A stretch of 64,000 nucleotides of DNA from the NCBI GenBank assembly GCA_038503065.1, contig JBCAMK010000002.1, positions 1,674,001-1,738,000 of the forward strand, written 5' to 3'. A model generated the notes under the pieces. The model saw only the letters and a list, made by a program, of their open reading frames with translations, did no database searches and was not told where the DNA came from. The position numbers and the translations under genes were made by a program. Below are positions 1 through 11,339 of this stretch, in pieces. This stretch comes from Paragyromitra xinjiangensis (Eukaryota; Ascomycota; Pezizomycetes; Pezizales; Discinaceae). The number at the start of each line of letters is the position of its first letter. Position 1 is the first letter of the stretch.

Positions 1-3000
1 TCTCAATTCTTATGCACACTGCTACCTTAATGGGCACCGAACGTTGGAGATTAACCAGATCGAAAGTTGGCCCTGGCTTAGGTCGATTCACGAGATATTG
101 CTGACGCGATGTTTTTAATCAAAGCGCAAAGAACAAAGAGCCTCCTGCCCCACATTATTTACTAGCAATTAAACGATTCATTTCCATCGCCTCTCCTAGC
201 ATTAGATAGAGAAAAATTTTATCGACGCGTAGTCTACTATTCCGTTAAAGTAGAGAAGTACCGACCACAGCTAGAATAGGTGAGGCGCGTTTCTCCCCGG
301 CCGGCCGCACCGTTGCTTTCGGCTCCACTTTTATCCGCCATCAAATTAATTCCCTTCACTAGCTATAGCTACCAGGATTTCGGGCCCACATAGCCTATTT
401 ATTGACCGATGGTGAAGTAACCACCAGATGGGTGAAGAGTAGGTATCGGGATTCAAGTAAGTATTTCCCTTGATACCGGCATGCCGGTTGTACTACTTTA
501 CAATCATAGAGATAGCTGGTTATTGAGAGAAAGCTGACTCTCCAGCAGAACTCGTCGCAAGATCGGACAGAGTGCCGGATTATTTTATTAGCGTTTCGCA
601 AATCTCCGGCCGGCCGGCGCTGCTCACGCATGGAACTAAAACACACCCTGCAAGATCCAGCAGGGGCGCTGGATTTTTGTTTTTCCCCGCATGCACGCAA
701 GCCTCAAGCGAATAATAGCTAGGTTCGACTTCAACCTCTTACTTCCCCACCTACATCTGTGGAGTCCCCAGGAACCCCCAGAATTCACATGGATCTAAAG
801 AGAATGAGGGGGTGAGGATAGAGCTCTGGGTCCTGTAATACACCTCAGGCGTAGGAATCGAGTTATGCTAGGGGGTTTATTGATATCGCAAAAATCTTAC
901 TGTGCAGGAAAAGATAATAATAAGATATCTCCGGCCGGCCGCGCCGGTAGGTGGAACACATGTGATTGCACAACAGCTAGGAATACTATCACTGCGGGTG
1001 TTCTGGCGAACGGGTAAGCATCGTAGGTTATTTTTTCCGGTGTCGTTTAAAGTGATCAAACAAGTTATCGTGCAGGAATCTTGCTTTAACCCGTCCATCG
1101 CCAGGAACAACGTGCGGAGGGGATTTCTTTCCTTTTTCTTTCCTCCACAAGTACTCGTGTTTTCATGGCGTTTTTAAAATGGGCCAGGTCTGCATACCGT
1201 ACAAACTGCCCTAAATCTACCTATTTTATATGGGATGCAGAGGCAGCCCGTTTTAAAAACGTCACGAAAATACGAGTAGTAAAGGTAATACAATGCAGTC
1301 TGGAGAATGGCGCGATCTGGAACAGTCTCTGGACTACTCGCCGACACGGGAAGTGGGCCGTTATTCCCCGTGTATGTGCGAGATGGGTGTACTAAGTTAC
1401 TGGGCTTCCCCAACAATAGTAGGTCCCCACATGGAGCAATAACCCTGGCGGGTTGCGCGAATCTGGAGAAGTTTGTCGCTAGATCTTTACCTAAGGTGTT
1501 GGATTATTAGTGGTTATTTCAAATAAAATTAACTTGGACTAAGGAGGCGCTATCGCGAGTAGTTACCTATTCGAGCGGCGTTGTAAGAAACGTTTTTCAC
1601 TGTTGAAACCTGGGGTGAGTAGTGCCTCGATAGACGTTTCGGATCAACTCTTCTCCATCTGGATTGATGCCCGTGACGGCAAGAGCTGGAAACAAGATAT
1701 TGCCACCACCACCGCCGAAAATGGTAGTAAGTTGTCCGTCCCAGCGAAAGAAGTTGACATTCGTTCACCAGGAACCCCCGATTTTTGGAATATGGAGTGC
1801 TTTAGGTTCCAGAGACCTGGTAACTATACTTTAATTCCCCACATCACGGAAAGACACGTTGTGACGAACCTTGGTTTCCTAAGATGCCGTGAACCAGGAG
1901 TATGATTTTTTTTTGAAAGAGTCATCAGACCCGCGATATTTAGTCTGATAATCTCTAAACCATGGGACTGGGAAGTAATAGATGCATCGATTGCCGTGAA
2001 GGTTAAGTTGGTTTGGAAGTGCTTATATATCCTCGTGATACATCAACTCACATGATGTAATGACGTAGTACTATAAGTCTAATATTCATTTTCTATAGGC
2101 CAGCGATGAGACACCCAAATTGTTTTCCCCCTCAGGTAATCAAACTGTAGCCCAACCACTTCACATGAGATTCTCGATAGGACGGTTGAGAACCTAGTCA
2201 ATAGAGGGGAGCTGACTTGGTTGGGGAATGTAGATGTTTAGCGCTTAGGGCAACCATGAACAACCGAACATACAAGCAACAAGCTGGAGATCACTTGAGA
2301 CTACTCATGATTCTAACTTTAGAAACTATATTTGGGTGGGTATGAAAACCTTCTATCACGCTAGAATTAGAAACATAAATGTTTACAGCCCATATGCATA
2401 CTATTCGGAGTAAGACTTATTGAGGTTAGTAGATTGCAACCGTAGTCGCATCAGATCTGCACATAGCGCCAGCTCAGCGTACCGGTGCTATAGTTTCGGT
2501 TTCGGTATTTGTTTTTTTCGTGTCAATATTTGGGGTTTAAAACGGTGTCGCAGCATGTGCTCAGGATTCATGGATGGAGTTAGAGTTGGTGATCAGTTGA
2601 TGCCAGAGCTGGGGCTAGTATCACATGTTTCCTTTTAGAGCTTTCGTGCTGGTAGTAATAGCTGCTTGAGTGGCTTGTACGGGTGCGGACCAAGTGGAAC
2701 CTACATAGCTCTTGTCGGAATGTCCGTAGGCAGGAAGCTAGGTTACCGAGTGATTGTTTGTGATCATTATCAGCGATGACTAAACTTACCGGTTGTGTTT
2801 CGTTTAACTGCAAAATTACGAGTTCCCGTCATATATACATTACCCCTATAGCAAAACTATCCATTACGAAGCTTGTTTGAATTATTTTGGCTGGGGAAAT
2901 CCTATCAGATGCTACCAAGCTCTGAGGGAAACAGACTGTTCGGCTATCCTTAGACTTTAGATTTTAGTGTCTGGAATTCCCACATGGTCACCTACCGTAG

Positions 3001-4670
3001 CACTAACCAAGTGATATGATGCCTAGCATTGACCCAACTTAGAAACAGTCGGAGGGAGGCCGATCTCAATTATCTGCTTTGGAAGATCTAGATCCAAGAG
3101 AGTAATTTCCATTTAAGCACTACCACCCTTGCAGAAGCGCTGCAGCTAGTAGACATTAACTTTTATTCTAGTCCCTCGTAACCTAGCTAAGGCACTAGGG
3201 TATCCTCTTACGTCTTGTCGGCACGACTGCACGGAGCTATATATAGGACATCTGACGTAATATCTTGGGAATAATATGATACTCTGAATTAGGCAGTTTT
3301 AAATCGGCCCTTAAAGCGACCCTGAGATGTTTGAGGTTGGCGTCCGAATCGCTTGCTCCAGTCTTTCTGGACGGGATGTTTGATTTAAGTATTTTGAACT
3401 AGGCTAGTTTTTGAGGCTACTTTTTTGCTGGGGTGTGGTGCTGCAGAGTTGTATTTGTGCCATATATTAGCTGTGGTGCGTAAAGGGAGCGGCCTTCATC
3501 CAAGAACCGCACCTGCGAGACTCACGATGACAGTCTCTATCCTTTCGGACAGCTGAAAAGCTAAAGAACTGAGATCCAGATAGCATGGCTGCAGTGCCAA
3601 CCATCTAGCGAACCATACGGTCTCTAACCTTCAAGTTTGAAATCGTTAGAAACCTTGACAGCAACTATCTCATATAGAAATTGACTGCTAATATATTAGA
3701 TGTTGACATCCCTGAATGGTCATAAGTTAGGTAGTGTCGGTTTAGTGAGGCTGGGTTACTTATTCTTTGCTGGGGTCGGGTGACATTTGGTGATGATAAT
3801 CCGATGGTGTAGGCTGAGTGACACCCCATGTTCCGAGATCACGCTGAACAAGAGAAACCGATGCGCAATTGAAAGAGCTCTTAGTGCGTGCATCCGGGAC
3901 TACTACATGTAGTGTTGTATAGTGGTTTAGTACATTATCAAGTGCCGCCATAATCGCCGGAAAGTCGCAACTAAATCCCTCCGACCCTCCCTCCACATTG
4001 TATTGTATCTTCCCGATTGAGTAAACTTGAACCAGAAGAGCGGATCAGAGCTGAAGAAGTTCTGTGGTTGCTGCTAGCTTTTTGGATGGTGAATGCGAAG
4101 GACAGTTGAGATGAAACAACAAGGTTGAAAGTTTTACCGACAGCAAGGGAGGAGATGGAATTTAAGAATGAGGCGGTGGTCTGTGTATAGGTAACGTTCC
4201 AATACTACTATTGCCTTTGGCGTACTCATGTCCATTGGCTGGTGTTGATATGCCTGCGATGTGCTTGGCCGTCTTTCTGCGCACGCGTTACCTACTGTTT
4301 CTTGATATGTATTTACCCGGGGTATTGGACCTGCTTGATATTGAATCTATAGCAAATTTAATCATTGTAGTCAATATAAAGTGTTCTAATTACTCTAAAT
4401 GATACATTTTCAATCATGTCATGTCGCGAGGCTTATCTCCGAGTGATTATACATGATCAGGCGCACGATTTTCGAGCGAGTGACAACCTATGATTCGAAA
4501 TATGTTGCTGCGCTTGCAGGAGCGGGGTATCGGTCTCACGAACTTTATACACCGCTTGATTTACCTCCCTAAACACTGTCCAGAAGGTCAGTCTATCTCC
4601 GTACCCTCGTACCCGCTCGCCATGCCTGGTACGAAGGAGCAGGAACTACGGTGGGAGGTCGGTGCGTTGA
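1..4670. other. gene-poor stretch with no convincing gene
   Basis: All six frames are broken at short intervals and I find no exon chain with family-like sequence. The stretch is not extremely AT-rich and shows no tRNA, LTR or long repeat. It holds three copies of the octamer GGCCGGCC (299-306, 608-615, 933-940), reported separately, and an open stretch at about 1603-1905 (+) that reads like protein but has no recognisable family or splice context. An exon of a gene with small exons could still hide here, since the TRK gene in this window has exons as short as 30 nt. Confidence 0.5.
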
Positions 4671-4673
4671 ATC

Positions 4674-5147
4674 ATGGGGCCAACCAACTTCACGACACGG
4701 GAAAAACTAATCGCGGCTAACGCAACCATCATAGGGATGGAAGAGGAAACCCAATACTTTCACATCATCCATCTATCATCTATTGCAAGTTCACGGCAGC
4801 AACCTCCCCCACCGTCATTACCTCCCTTTCCATCGTCCTTCGTACCGCCGTCTTCTCCACTGCTGTTGTCGCCTGGTGGCCTCCACAAAGAAGCTATTAA
4901 CATGAAGCACGTCGTGGAGGTCCTTGTAGAAGAGTCACTACAGCTGTCTCGCATCGGGATGATGGCTGATCTGAAGGGGTATATCAACGCATTGATGAGG
5001 AAGAAGATCGTTAGAGAAGATTTCAAAGAGTCTCTGATGGGCAAAGGGGTCGATACAGTGATGGGCACAAGGAACGATTACCTTGCAGCATATCTTGCAG
5101 ATCTTACCAAGGTAGATGGTTATGCTATTTTCCAGCGCCTTTGTTAA
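4674..5147 (+). CDS. hypothetical protein or gene remnant, 157 aa
   Basis: I do not recognise this one. The open frame has a Pro/Ser-rich segment (about residues 45-70, PPPPSLPPFPSSF) followed by an alpha-helix-like stretch rich in charged and hydrophobic residues (MKHVVEVLVEESLQLSRIG and onward to the end). The second half looks like real protein rather than random translation. No signal peptide or membrane segment is visible. The frame starts at an ATG but lacks a clear pyrimidine-rich leader, and it sits in an otherwise gene-free region 600 bp upstream of the SDR gene. It may be one exon of a larger gene or a decayed copy. Confidence 0.3.
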   Translation: MGPTNFTTREKLIAANATIIGMEEETQYFHIIHLSSIASSRQQPPPPSLPPFPSSFVPPSSPLLLSPGGLHKEAINMKHVVEVLVEESLQLSRIGMMADLKGYINALMRKKIVREDFKESLMGKGVDTVMGTRNDYLAAYLADLTKVDGYAIFQRLC

Positions 5148-5742
5148 TTGGGTATTTTAGAAGGTCGTCCAACAACGTTCGTCTTTAGCCTGGCTATCAA
5201 ATATTCATAAAAGAATCCTGTTGCAATCTGCTGATTAGGAAGCGCCAGAAAAGAGTCCTGTAAGGTCTGAACTTTTTCAGACTCCATTTAGGCAGTCGGT
5301 TTTCCACTAAACTCCTTAAAACAAGCCTCGATCGCCCTTGGCACTTTGTAGCTATTATGATCCTCTAGGGCGATTTCAACGACTATCTAAGACCTATCAA
5401 AATTTACTATACAATCAGCCTAAATAGCTTGATCCTTCATGGCAAGTTCGAAAACCTTTTATGAAGAGACGTTCTGTCTAGTAGTGACTGACAAATTCAT
5501 TTTGAACAATAATATCCGAGTTTTCTGCTCAAGCTCTCATACTGCATATAGTAATTTCTTCTCTGCTTCGGTGAACACCAGTGTGACCCGGCCTTGGTGT
5601 TACAGCGGAGTTAGCTAAACCCCGTCTGATTACATCATTATAAATATTGGCTTATACTTCGAAAATTCTAACTGGACGGAATTTCGCGTTTCTTCGATAC
5701 TTTACCCAATAGCAACTTACCAGGACGATATTTTGGGTTAAG

Positions 5743-6995
5743 ATGTCCAACATCGAAGCAAGCAGCCTTTTTTCTACCAAAGGTCTCGTGGCGGTCGTTA
5801 CCGGAGGTGGAACAGGTAGGATCTACCCCGCATTGAGGGGTAGGGAGCCTATGGACTTGAGTGGAGTTGATGGTTTTTGTGAATTTCGCTAGGTATTGGG
5901 TTGATGATTGCGACTGCGCTTGAGCAAAATGGAGCAGAGAGGGTTTACATTGTTGGACGAAGAAAAGAGATTTTGGAGAACGCAGTGAAGGAGAACTCGG
6001 TAAGAAATGGTTTCCTATTTACGTTTGGATTTATTATTGACTAGGATTCGACTCTAGAAATATGGCAAAATCATTCCACTCGTTGGGGAAGTAACGTCGA
6101 AGGAGTCTTTGGAGTCAATCGTCAACCACATTAAATCCGAAGTCGGCTACGTAAACCTTCTTGTTAACAACGCCGGTATTCTGGGGAAGTCCCGCCACAA
6201 CGAAACCCCTGTGCCAGCACCATTTATATCAAAACCAGAGGCAGAAAATTATAAGACCGTCGAAGACGTGCAGGCGTACCTATGGAAGGACACAATGGAA
6301 AATTGGGATGATGTATTCCGCGTGAATACAACTGGGGCTTGGTTCACGAGCGTGGCGTTCTTATCGTTGTTAGCGGAGGGAAATAGACGGAAGGTCGTGG
6401 AACAGTCAAGTCAGGTTCGTCAAATTTCGAAGACGTTGATAATTGAGACTATCTATTCGGAAGCTCTACGGAGAAAATACTTATATATTTCAAAAAGATT
6501 ATTACCATCGTCTCCATCGGCGCGTTTGCAAGGTCACTGGCAACTAGCTACGTTTATTGCGCAAGCAAAGCTGCTATGACACATGTTGGCAAAATGATGG
6601 CATCCAATTTCGCACAATATAACATTAGATCGGTATGTTTCACCTGCTCCTATTCACATTTTGTCAATAAACTAATCGTCATCTCCCTACATCCAGAACA
6701 TGATCGCCCCAGGCCGTAAGTCCCCTACCGTGATAGGCCCGAATCCCCTTACTGAATCAACTGCAACCAAGTTTTTCCTTCCGAAATGAGTGTTGGGCCA
6801 GGAAAACTCGACAGTCGCAACAGAAATATTCTTCCCCCGTATCCAAGCCACCAGGTCCCACTCCTACGCGCAGGGAATGAGGAAGATATGGCTGGTTTGA
6901 TAATATATCTAGCAAGTAAAGCTGGCGCTTACTGTACAGGAACTGTCTCTATTACTGATGGTGGTCGGCTGTCAATTGTTCCGTCAACGTTCTAG
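5743..6995 (+). CDS. short-chain dehydrogenase/reductase (classical SDR), 304 aa
   Basis: Predicted cytosolic NAD(P)-dependent oxidoreductase of the classical SDR family; substrate unknown. Six exons join in frame: 5743-5815, 5893-5999, 6058-6414, 6498-6632, 6697-6715, 6772-6995 (915 nt with stop). Seen in the protein: the Rossmann motif VTGGGTGIG split by intron 1, NNAG (cofactor/structural motif), a catalytic Ser near residue 185 (IITIVSIGA), YCASK with Tyr199 and Lys203, and the post-catalytic NMIAPGLFPSEMS. Exon 5 is only 19 nt. Introns 3 and 5 end in AAG rather than CAG or TAG. The length is normal for the family. A 63-residue insertion between NNAG and the catalytic Ser, beginning GILGKSRHNETPVPAP, is longer than in FabG-like enzymes and resembles fungal secondary-metabolism SDRs, but no biosynthetic neighbours are present. 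Confidence 0.9.
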
Positions 6996-6999
6996 ATAC

Positions 7000-8510
7000 G
7001 TAAGGCTTTTACTTCTAGTCGTTGGATGGCTTTAGTCAGAGACTCTGGCGGAAGGACTGTAGAATACTGCTTGACAAATGCCTAGATAGTTTTTATAGAA
7101 AATTATAAAGTTGTGAACAAATCATTGGGTTGAATCTGTGTCAGGAATGTACTCGACAACCCTAACCCTAGAATGACACCAACTCCAAGTTACACAGCAC
7201 CATCGCTCGCGCCAATATTGTGAATTGACTGGCGATTGGTGAAGAGAAGTTCTATACAACACGACGATAATATTGTCAAAGAGGTAAGGAGAAGCATGAG
7301 AAAGAAATAAAGGAAATTTCTAGGGACAAAAAAATGGTTCCTCCAATCGGTGAGTGATTTGGGGCTGCGGTAACAACCTCATAGTTGAACTCTTTGTATA
7401 TGCTAGAACCGTACCCGATAGTTTCTAAAGGTTTCCGTCCTGTACCCGATTAAGAAGCCTATTCCCGACAGGTGTTTCCTGTAATAAAACGAGTGATATT
7501 GTATGGAGGTGTGTATAAAATGTTACATCGCTATAATTAGCACATCTAGCGCAGCACTAAGCTAATACATAGTTATTTGTCCTTGGCTTGAGTGTCAAAT
7601 TATGCCAAAATCTTCACTGGGCAGTTCGGTTTGGCTATCCTATTCGACTTGGTAAACGGACTAGGTGGCTTCGGAACGATCTAAACAGGTTTTAAATGGG
7701 CAAAATATAACTCGAGCTGGTACTGACTCTAACCTAATACTGGCAGGTTCAACTAATATCTTGAATTGAAAGAGTAATAATACTTACAACAGTACCTGCG
7801 ATATTCCGCTAGTCCCATAGTATAAATTACCCTATCACAAGGGTTTCTTAGCTATAGAAGGCGCTATATGCATGGGCATTCACAAGCCACCCGTAAAAGA
7901 CAAGCCTTTGCCGTATTTCCGGAATTAGCCTCGGCGGTCGGCCGGCTAGAGATGAGATCTCCAGTTATATAAGTGACACTACGGCAATATTGAGTTTTCT
8001 TACATTACTCGTAAACGGTTTAGCATCGTGACACTAAAAGGCGTTGAGCTAACACAACTTTTTTCCAACATCTAACCTGTTAAATTACAGGGATTGTGAG
8101 CTTTTTTTCCGATAAACGAGTTCCTTAATCTGACCCCCGGAATTTTAGTGGAGTATAAAGCTGACATGTGACAATACGGCGCGCAGCGACACTATCCCGT
8201 TTGGGGATCTTTGAGCAGATAAGTATGTTCGTAAATTTCTGATGGTCGTCAAGCAGGGTGTAATAGCTAAGGGAAGTTTGGAATACGATATGCAAGAGAC
8301 TTTGAGTCCTAGTATAATGTACGGTTATATGGTTATGGAAAGTTCAATAATTTCACCGATATCACAATAGTGCATTGAGCCCATCCAGTTTCATTATTGT
8401 CACTTGAAACCCCATATTTATTCGTCAAAAAAAAGTAAATTTGCCTATGTACTTGTCGCTAACCTAGCAACACTTTATCCTCCGCCTTCCCATTTTCAAT
8501 AAATTATTTC
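7000..8510. other. intergenic, no gene seen
   Basis: No open frame of credible coding character. It separates the 3' end of the SDR gene from the 3' end of the convergent beta-glucosidase gene. A GC-rich palindromic patch around 7935 (GGTCGGCCGGCT) resembles the GGCCGGCC sites at the start of the window but is not an exact copy. Confidence 0.5.
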
Positions 8511-8515
8511 CCAGC

Positions 8516-11236
8516 TTAAAAGCCATATCTCAGATTGCCCCTCAAGTGCAGCTTCCTCGAACTCTGACCAATAGCAATCCCAATACCGCCAGACGGGATC
8601 TCCCAGTTCTCAATAGCAGTATTCCAATAACTCAAATCCCTCCTCGTCAGCTCGAACGTGACCTTCTTGCTTTCACCCGGCTGTAGGAAGACCTTCTCAA
8701 ATCCTCTCAGAACACGAACTGGGAAGTCAATATCCTTATTCTGGAACTGAACGTAGAGCTGCGCAACTTCAGCACCAGCAACATTTCCGGTGTTCTTCAA
8801 GGTCATTGTGATCTCGTAGACAACCTCCCAAAGCGCTGGGTTACCACCTTCGGCGCCACCAGCCGGCATAAGGCTGTGGCCTCCATAGCCCTCAGGATAG
8901 GGGTATGGGCCAACGGTGACTTGATCGGCAGAGTTGAGGTTAGGGTAGATCATGCGGTTGATCTTGGTGAATCCCTCAGGGAAGAGGACCTCGGAAACGG
9001 GAGGAAGTGTTGAGTCGTAAGTGGGGGGCTGGGCCGTAGCAGCAGGACGCGGGGCTGGATGAGGGGCCATGGATCCCACAAGGACGGTGTTAAGGTCACT
9101 AAATTCAAAAGTGGTATATGATAATCCAAAACCAAACTCGTAGCGAGGAGTGATATTGGCCTTGTCAAAGTATCTGTAATCGATGTAGAGACCCTCAGAG
9201 AAATCTTGTTGAGGAGGGTTTGCGTTTGCAGTGTACATGACGACGGCAGTTGGACCGTAATCTGCAAGGGTCTTTCCAATGGTGTATGGAAGTTTTCCGC
9301 TAGGGTTAACATCGCCATAGAGAACATCGACGAGGGCGTTTCCGCTCTCTTGGCCGGGGAGATGAGCCCATAGGATACCTTGTACGAGGTGAGACTGAGC
9401 CCACTGCTCGACAATGATAGGTCCAACAGTGTGCACGACGACAATGGTCTTCTTGCAATTCTGAGAAACAGCAGCGATGACTTCGTTTCCGCCGAGCTGG
9501 GTCTCGATGTCGTTTCTGTCACCCTCATTGCCATTCCAGGTGATGAAACCTTCACCGGAGTCGGCGCTGACGAAGGCGATACAGATGTCCTGCTGCTTGG
9601 CGGAAGCCTTCATGTCATCAAGCTTGGTGTTGTTGAGGATCGAGGTAACAGTAGAACCATCCTTAGCGGCACGCTCAGTGATAGCGGCAAGAGGAGAGAT
9701 AAGGTATTCAAAGTCGGTAGCACCAGATCCCCATCCTACAGCAAGAGTACCTTGATTGCATCCTCTATCACTGCAAGCGTTGGGGCCATTTCCAGGACCA
9801 GCATCTTCTCCGTAAATACCAATCTTCAGTGGTCCGCTCAGCGGTAGAACATTTTCATTCTTAAGTAGAGCAATGGCATCCGCAGCAATCTTCCTCGCAA
9901 GGGTGGCATGGTCACCACGAACGTCAACATGCTGGTTGACAACACCGACAGGGGGCTCGTTAGAACCGTAGAAAATGTTGCCTTCAGTATCTTTGGTCCA
10001 TGAACTGAAGTTGGGTTCAGGGTATTCCTTATCCTGACCGAATTTATACCAGGTGGCTACGATACGGGTGACCATGTCATCGAGACGATCAATAGGGACA
10101 GAGCTATTCAAAACAGCCTTTGTAAGCTCAGGGCCGAGGAGAGAAACACGGTCGTCCCAAGCCAAACCGTCACCTATAAAATAAATGTCAGTTCTTGCAA
10201 GCCAGATGCGCAGAAAAAAGCTTACCAGGCATGGTCATGTCCATTCCAGCAAGAACAGACGCAACACCACTGTACTGAGCGAGCCAATCCGACATAATGA
10301 AACCTTCGAAACCCAACTCATCCTTCAACACAGCGTTCTGCAACCACGAATTCTGGCAAGAGGAACTGTCGTTGACCTGATTGTAAGAGCACATGACGGC
10401 ACCAACACCAGCTTTAACCGAGTCCTGAAAAGGCCAAAGGTAAACCTCGTGGAGTGTCCTGGCATCAACGTTTGCAGAAATCGCATTAGCCCCCGAGCGG
10501 AAATGTTCTTGTTCGTTGGCTGTTTCCCCATCTGTTAGCACTCCACTAGTTCAACAAGGGTGCAAGAGTAAACATACCAATGAAATGCTTCGCAGTAGCA
10601 ATCACGCCCTGAGACTGAATACCCTTGATGGACTGAGCGGCGGCAATACCCTGAAGGTAAGGATCTGAACCAAAACCCTCCCAGTTACGTCCACCAGCAG
10701 GCATGCGACCAAGAGGACCCATAGCAGGTCCGAGCATGACATTGGCACCCTTTGCACGGAATTCAGCTCCCAAACCTTCCCCACGCTGAAGGAAGAGTTC
10801 CTTGTCCCAAGTACCACCAATGGTGATACCGGCAGGCCATGAAGTGATCTTGTCCGCAAATCTCACACCTAGGGGTCCATCCTGAAGACAGATCGAGGGG
10901 AATCCGAGACGAGGAACCGGACCGGTGTTTCCTACACAAGGACCCATAGCCCATCCAGTGCCTGTGGTGACATTTACTAAATTCCACGCGTAATATTAGA
11001 TATCAATACAATATCACCAAAGCAGGAGAATACAAACCTTTCTCCAACAATGTCATCTGGGAGACCAAATCATAGGCCTTGGTGTATGCATCGGCCCATG
11101 ACGCTGAACTACCTCCCTTTGGCGCAGGATAGTACGGAGGGCTTTTTGCTGAACTAGATTGCCTTGGTTCCAAAGGAGCAGATGTGCCCAGCCCCAATTG
11201 GGCGACAAGGAGGAATGTCGAGAAGAACCCGATCAT
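8516..11236 (-). CDS. secreted beta-glucosidase, glycoside hydrolase family 3, 849 aa
   Basis: Hydrolyses terminal beta-D-glucosyl residues (cellobiose and short oligosaccharides), completing cellulose breakdown outside the cell. Four exons join in frame (descending): 11236-11038, 10976-10578, 10519-10226, 10173-8516. The N-terminus is a signal peptide ([20 protein letters not shown]). The GH3 N-terminal barrel is recognisable by [29 protein letters not shown] and MCSYNQVN, and the nucleophile Asp277 by GFIMSDW. The C-terminal alpha/beta sandwich carries the acid/base region (GNEGDRND) and the chain ends in a fibronectin III-like domain ([23 protein letters not shown]). Length and architecture match fungal BGL1/Cel3A-type enzymes. 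No frameshift. Intron phases around KHFIA support acceptor ACAG over nearer alternatives. Confidence 0.96.
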
Positions 11237-11339
11237 CGCTTGTCAAGTACACAGAACCTTTAGAAAAAAGTTCACGGTATATGAATTGAGAGAAAGGAAG
11301 ACAGAAGACCGCAAGAAACAGCAGTGTTGAAGAACTCAA

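Noticed and set aside
7155..7172. CCCTAACCCTAG, telomere-like repeat
   Set aside because: Only about one and a half units; an isolated chance match inside intergenic DNA.
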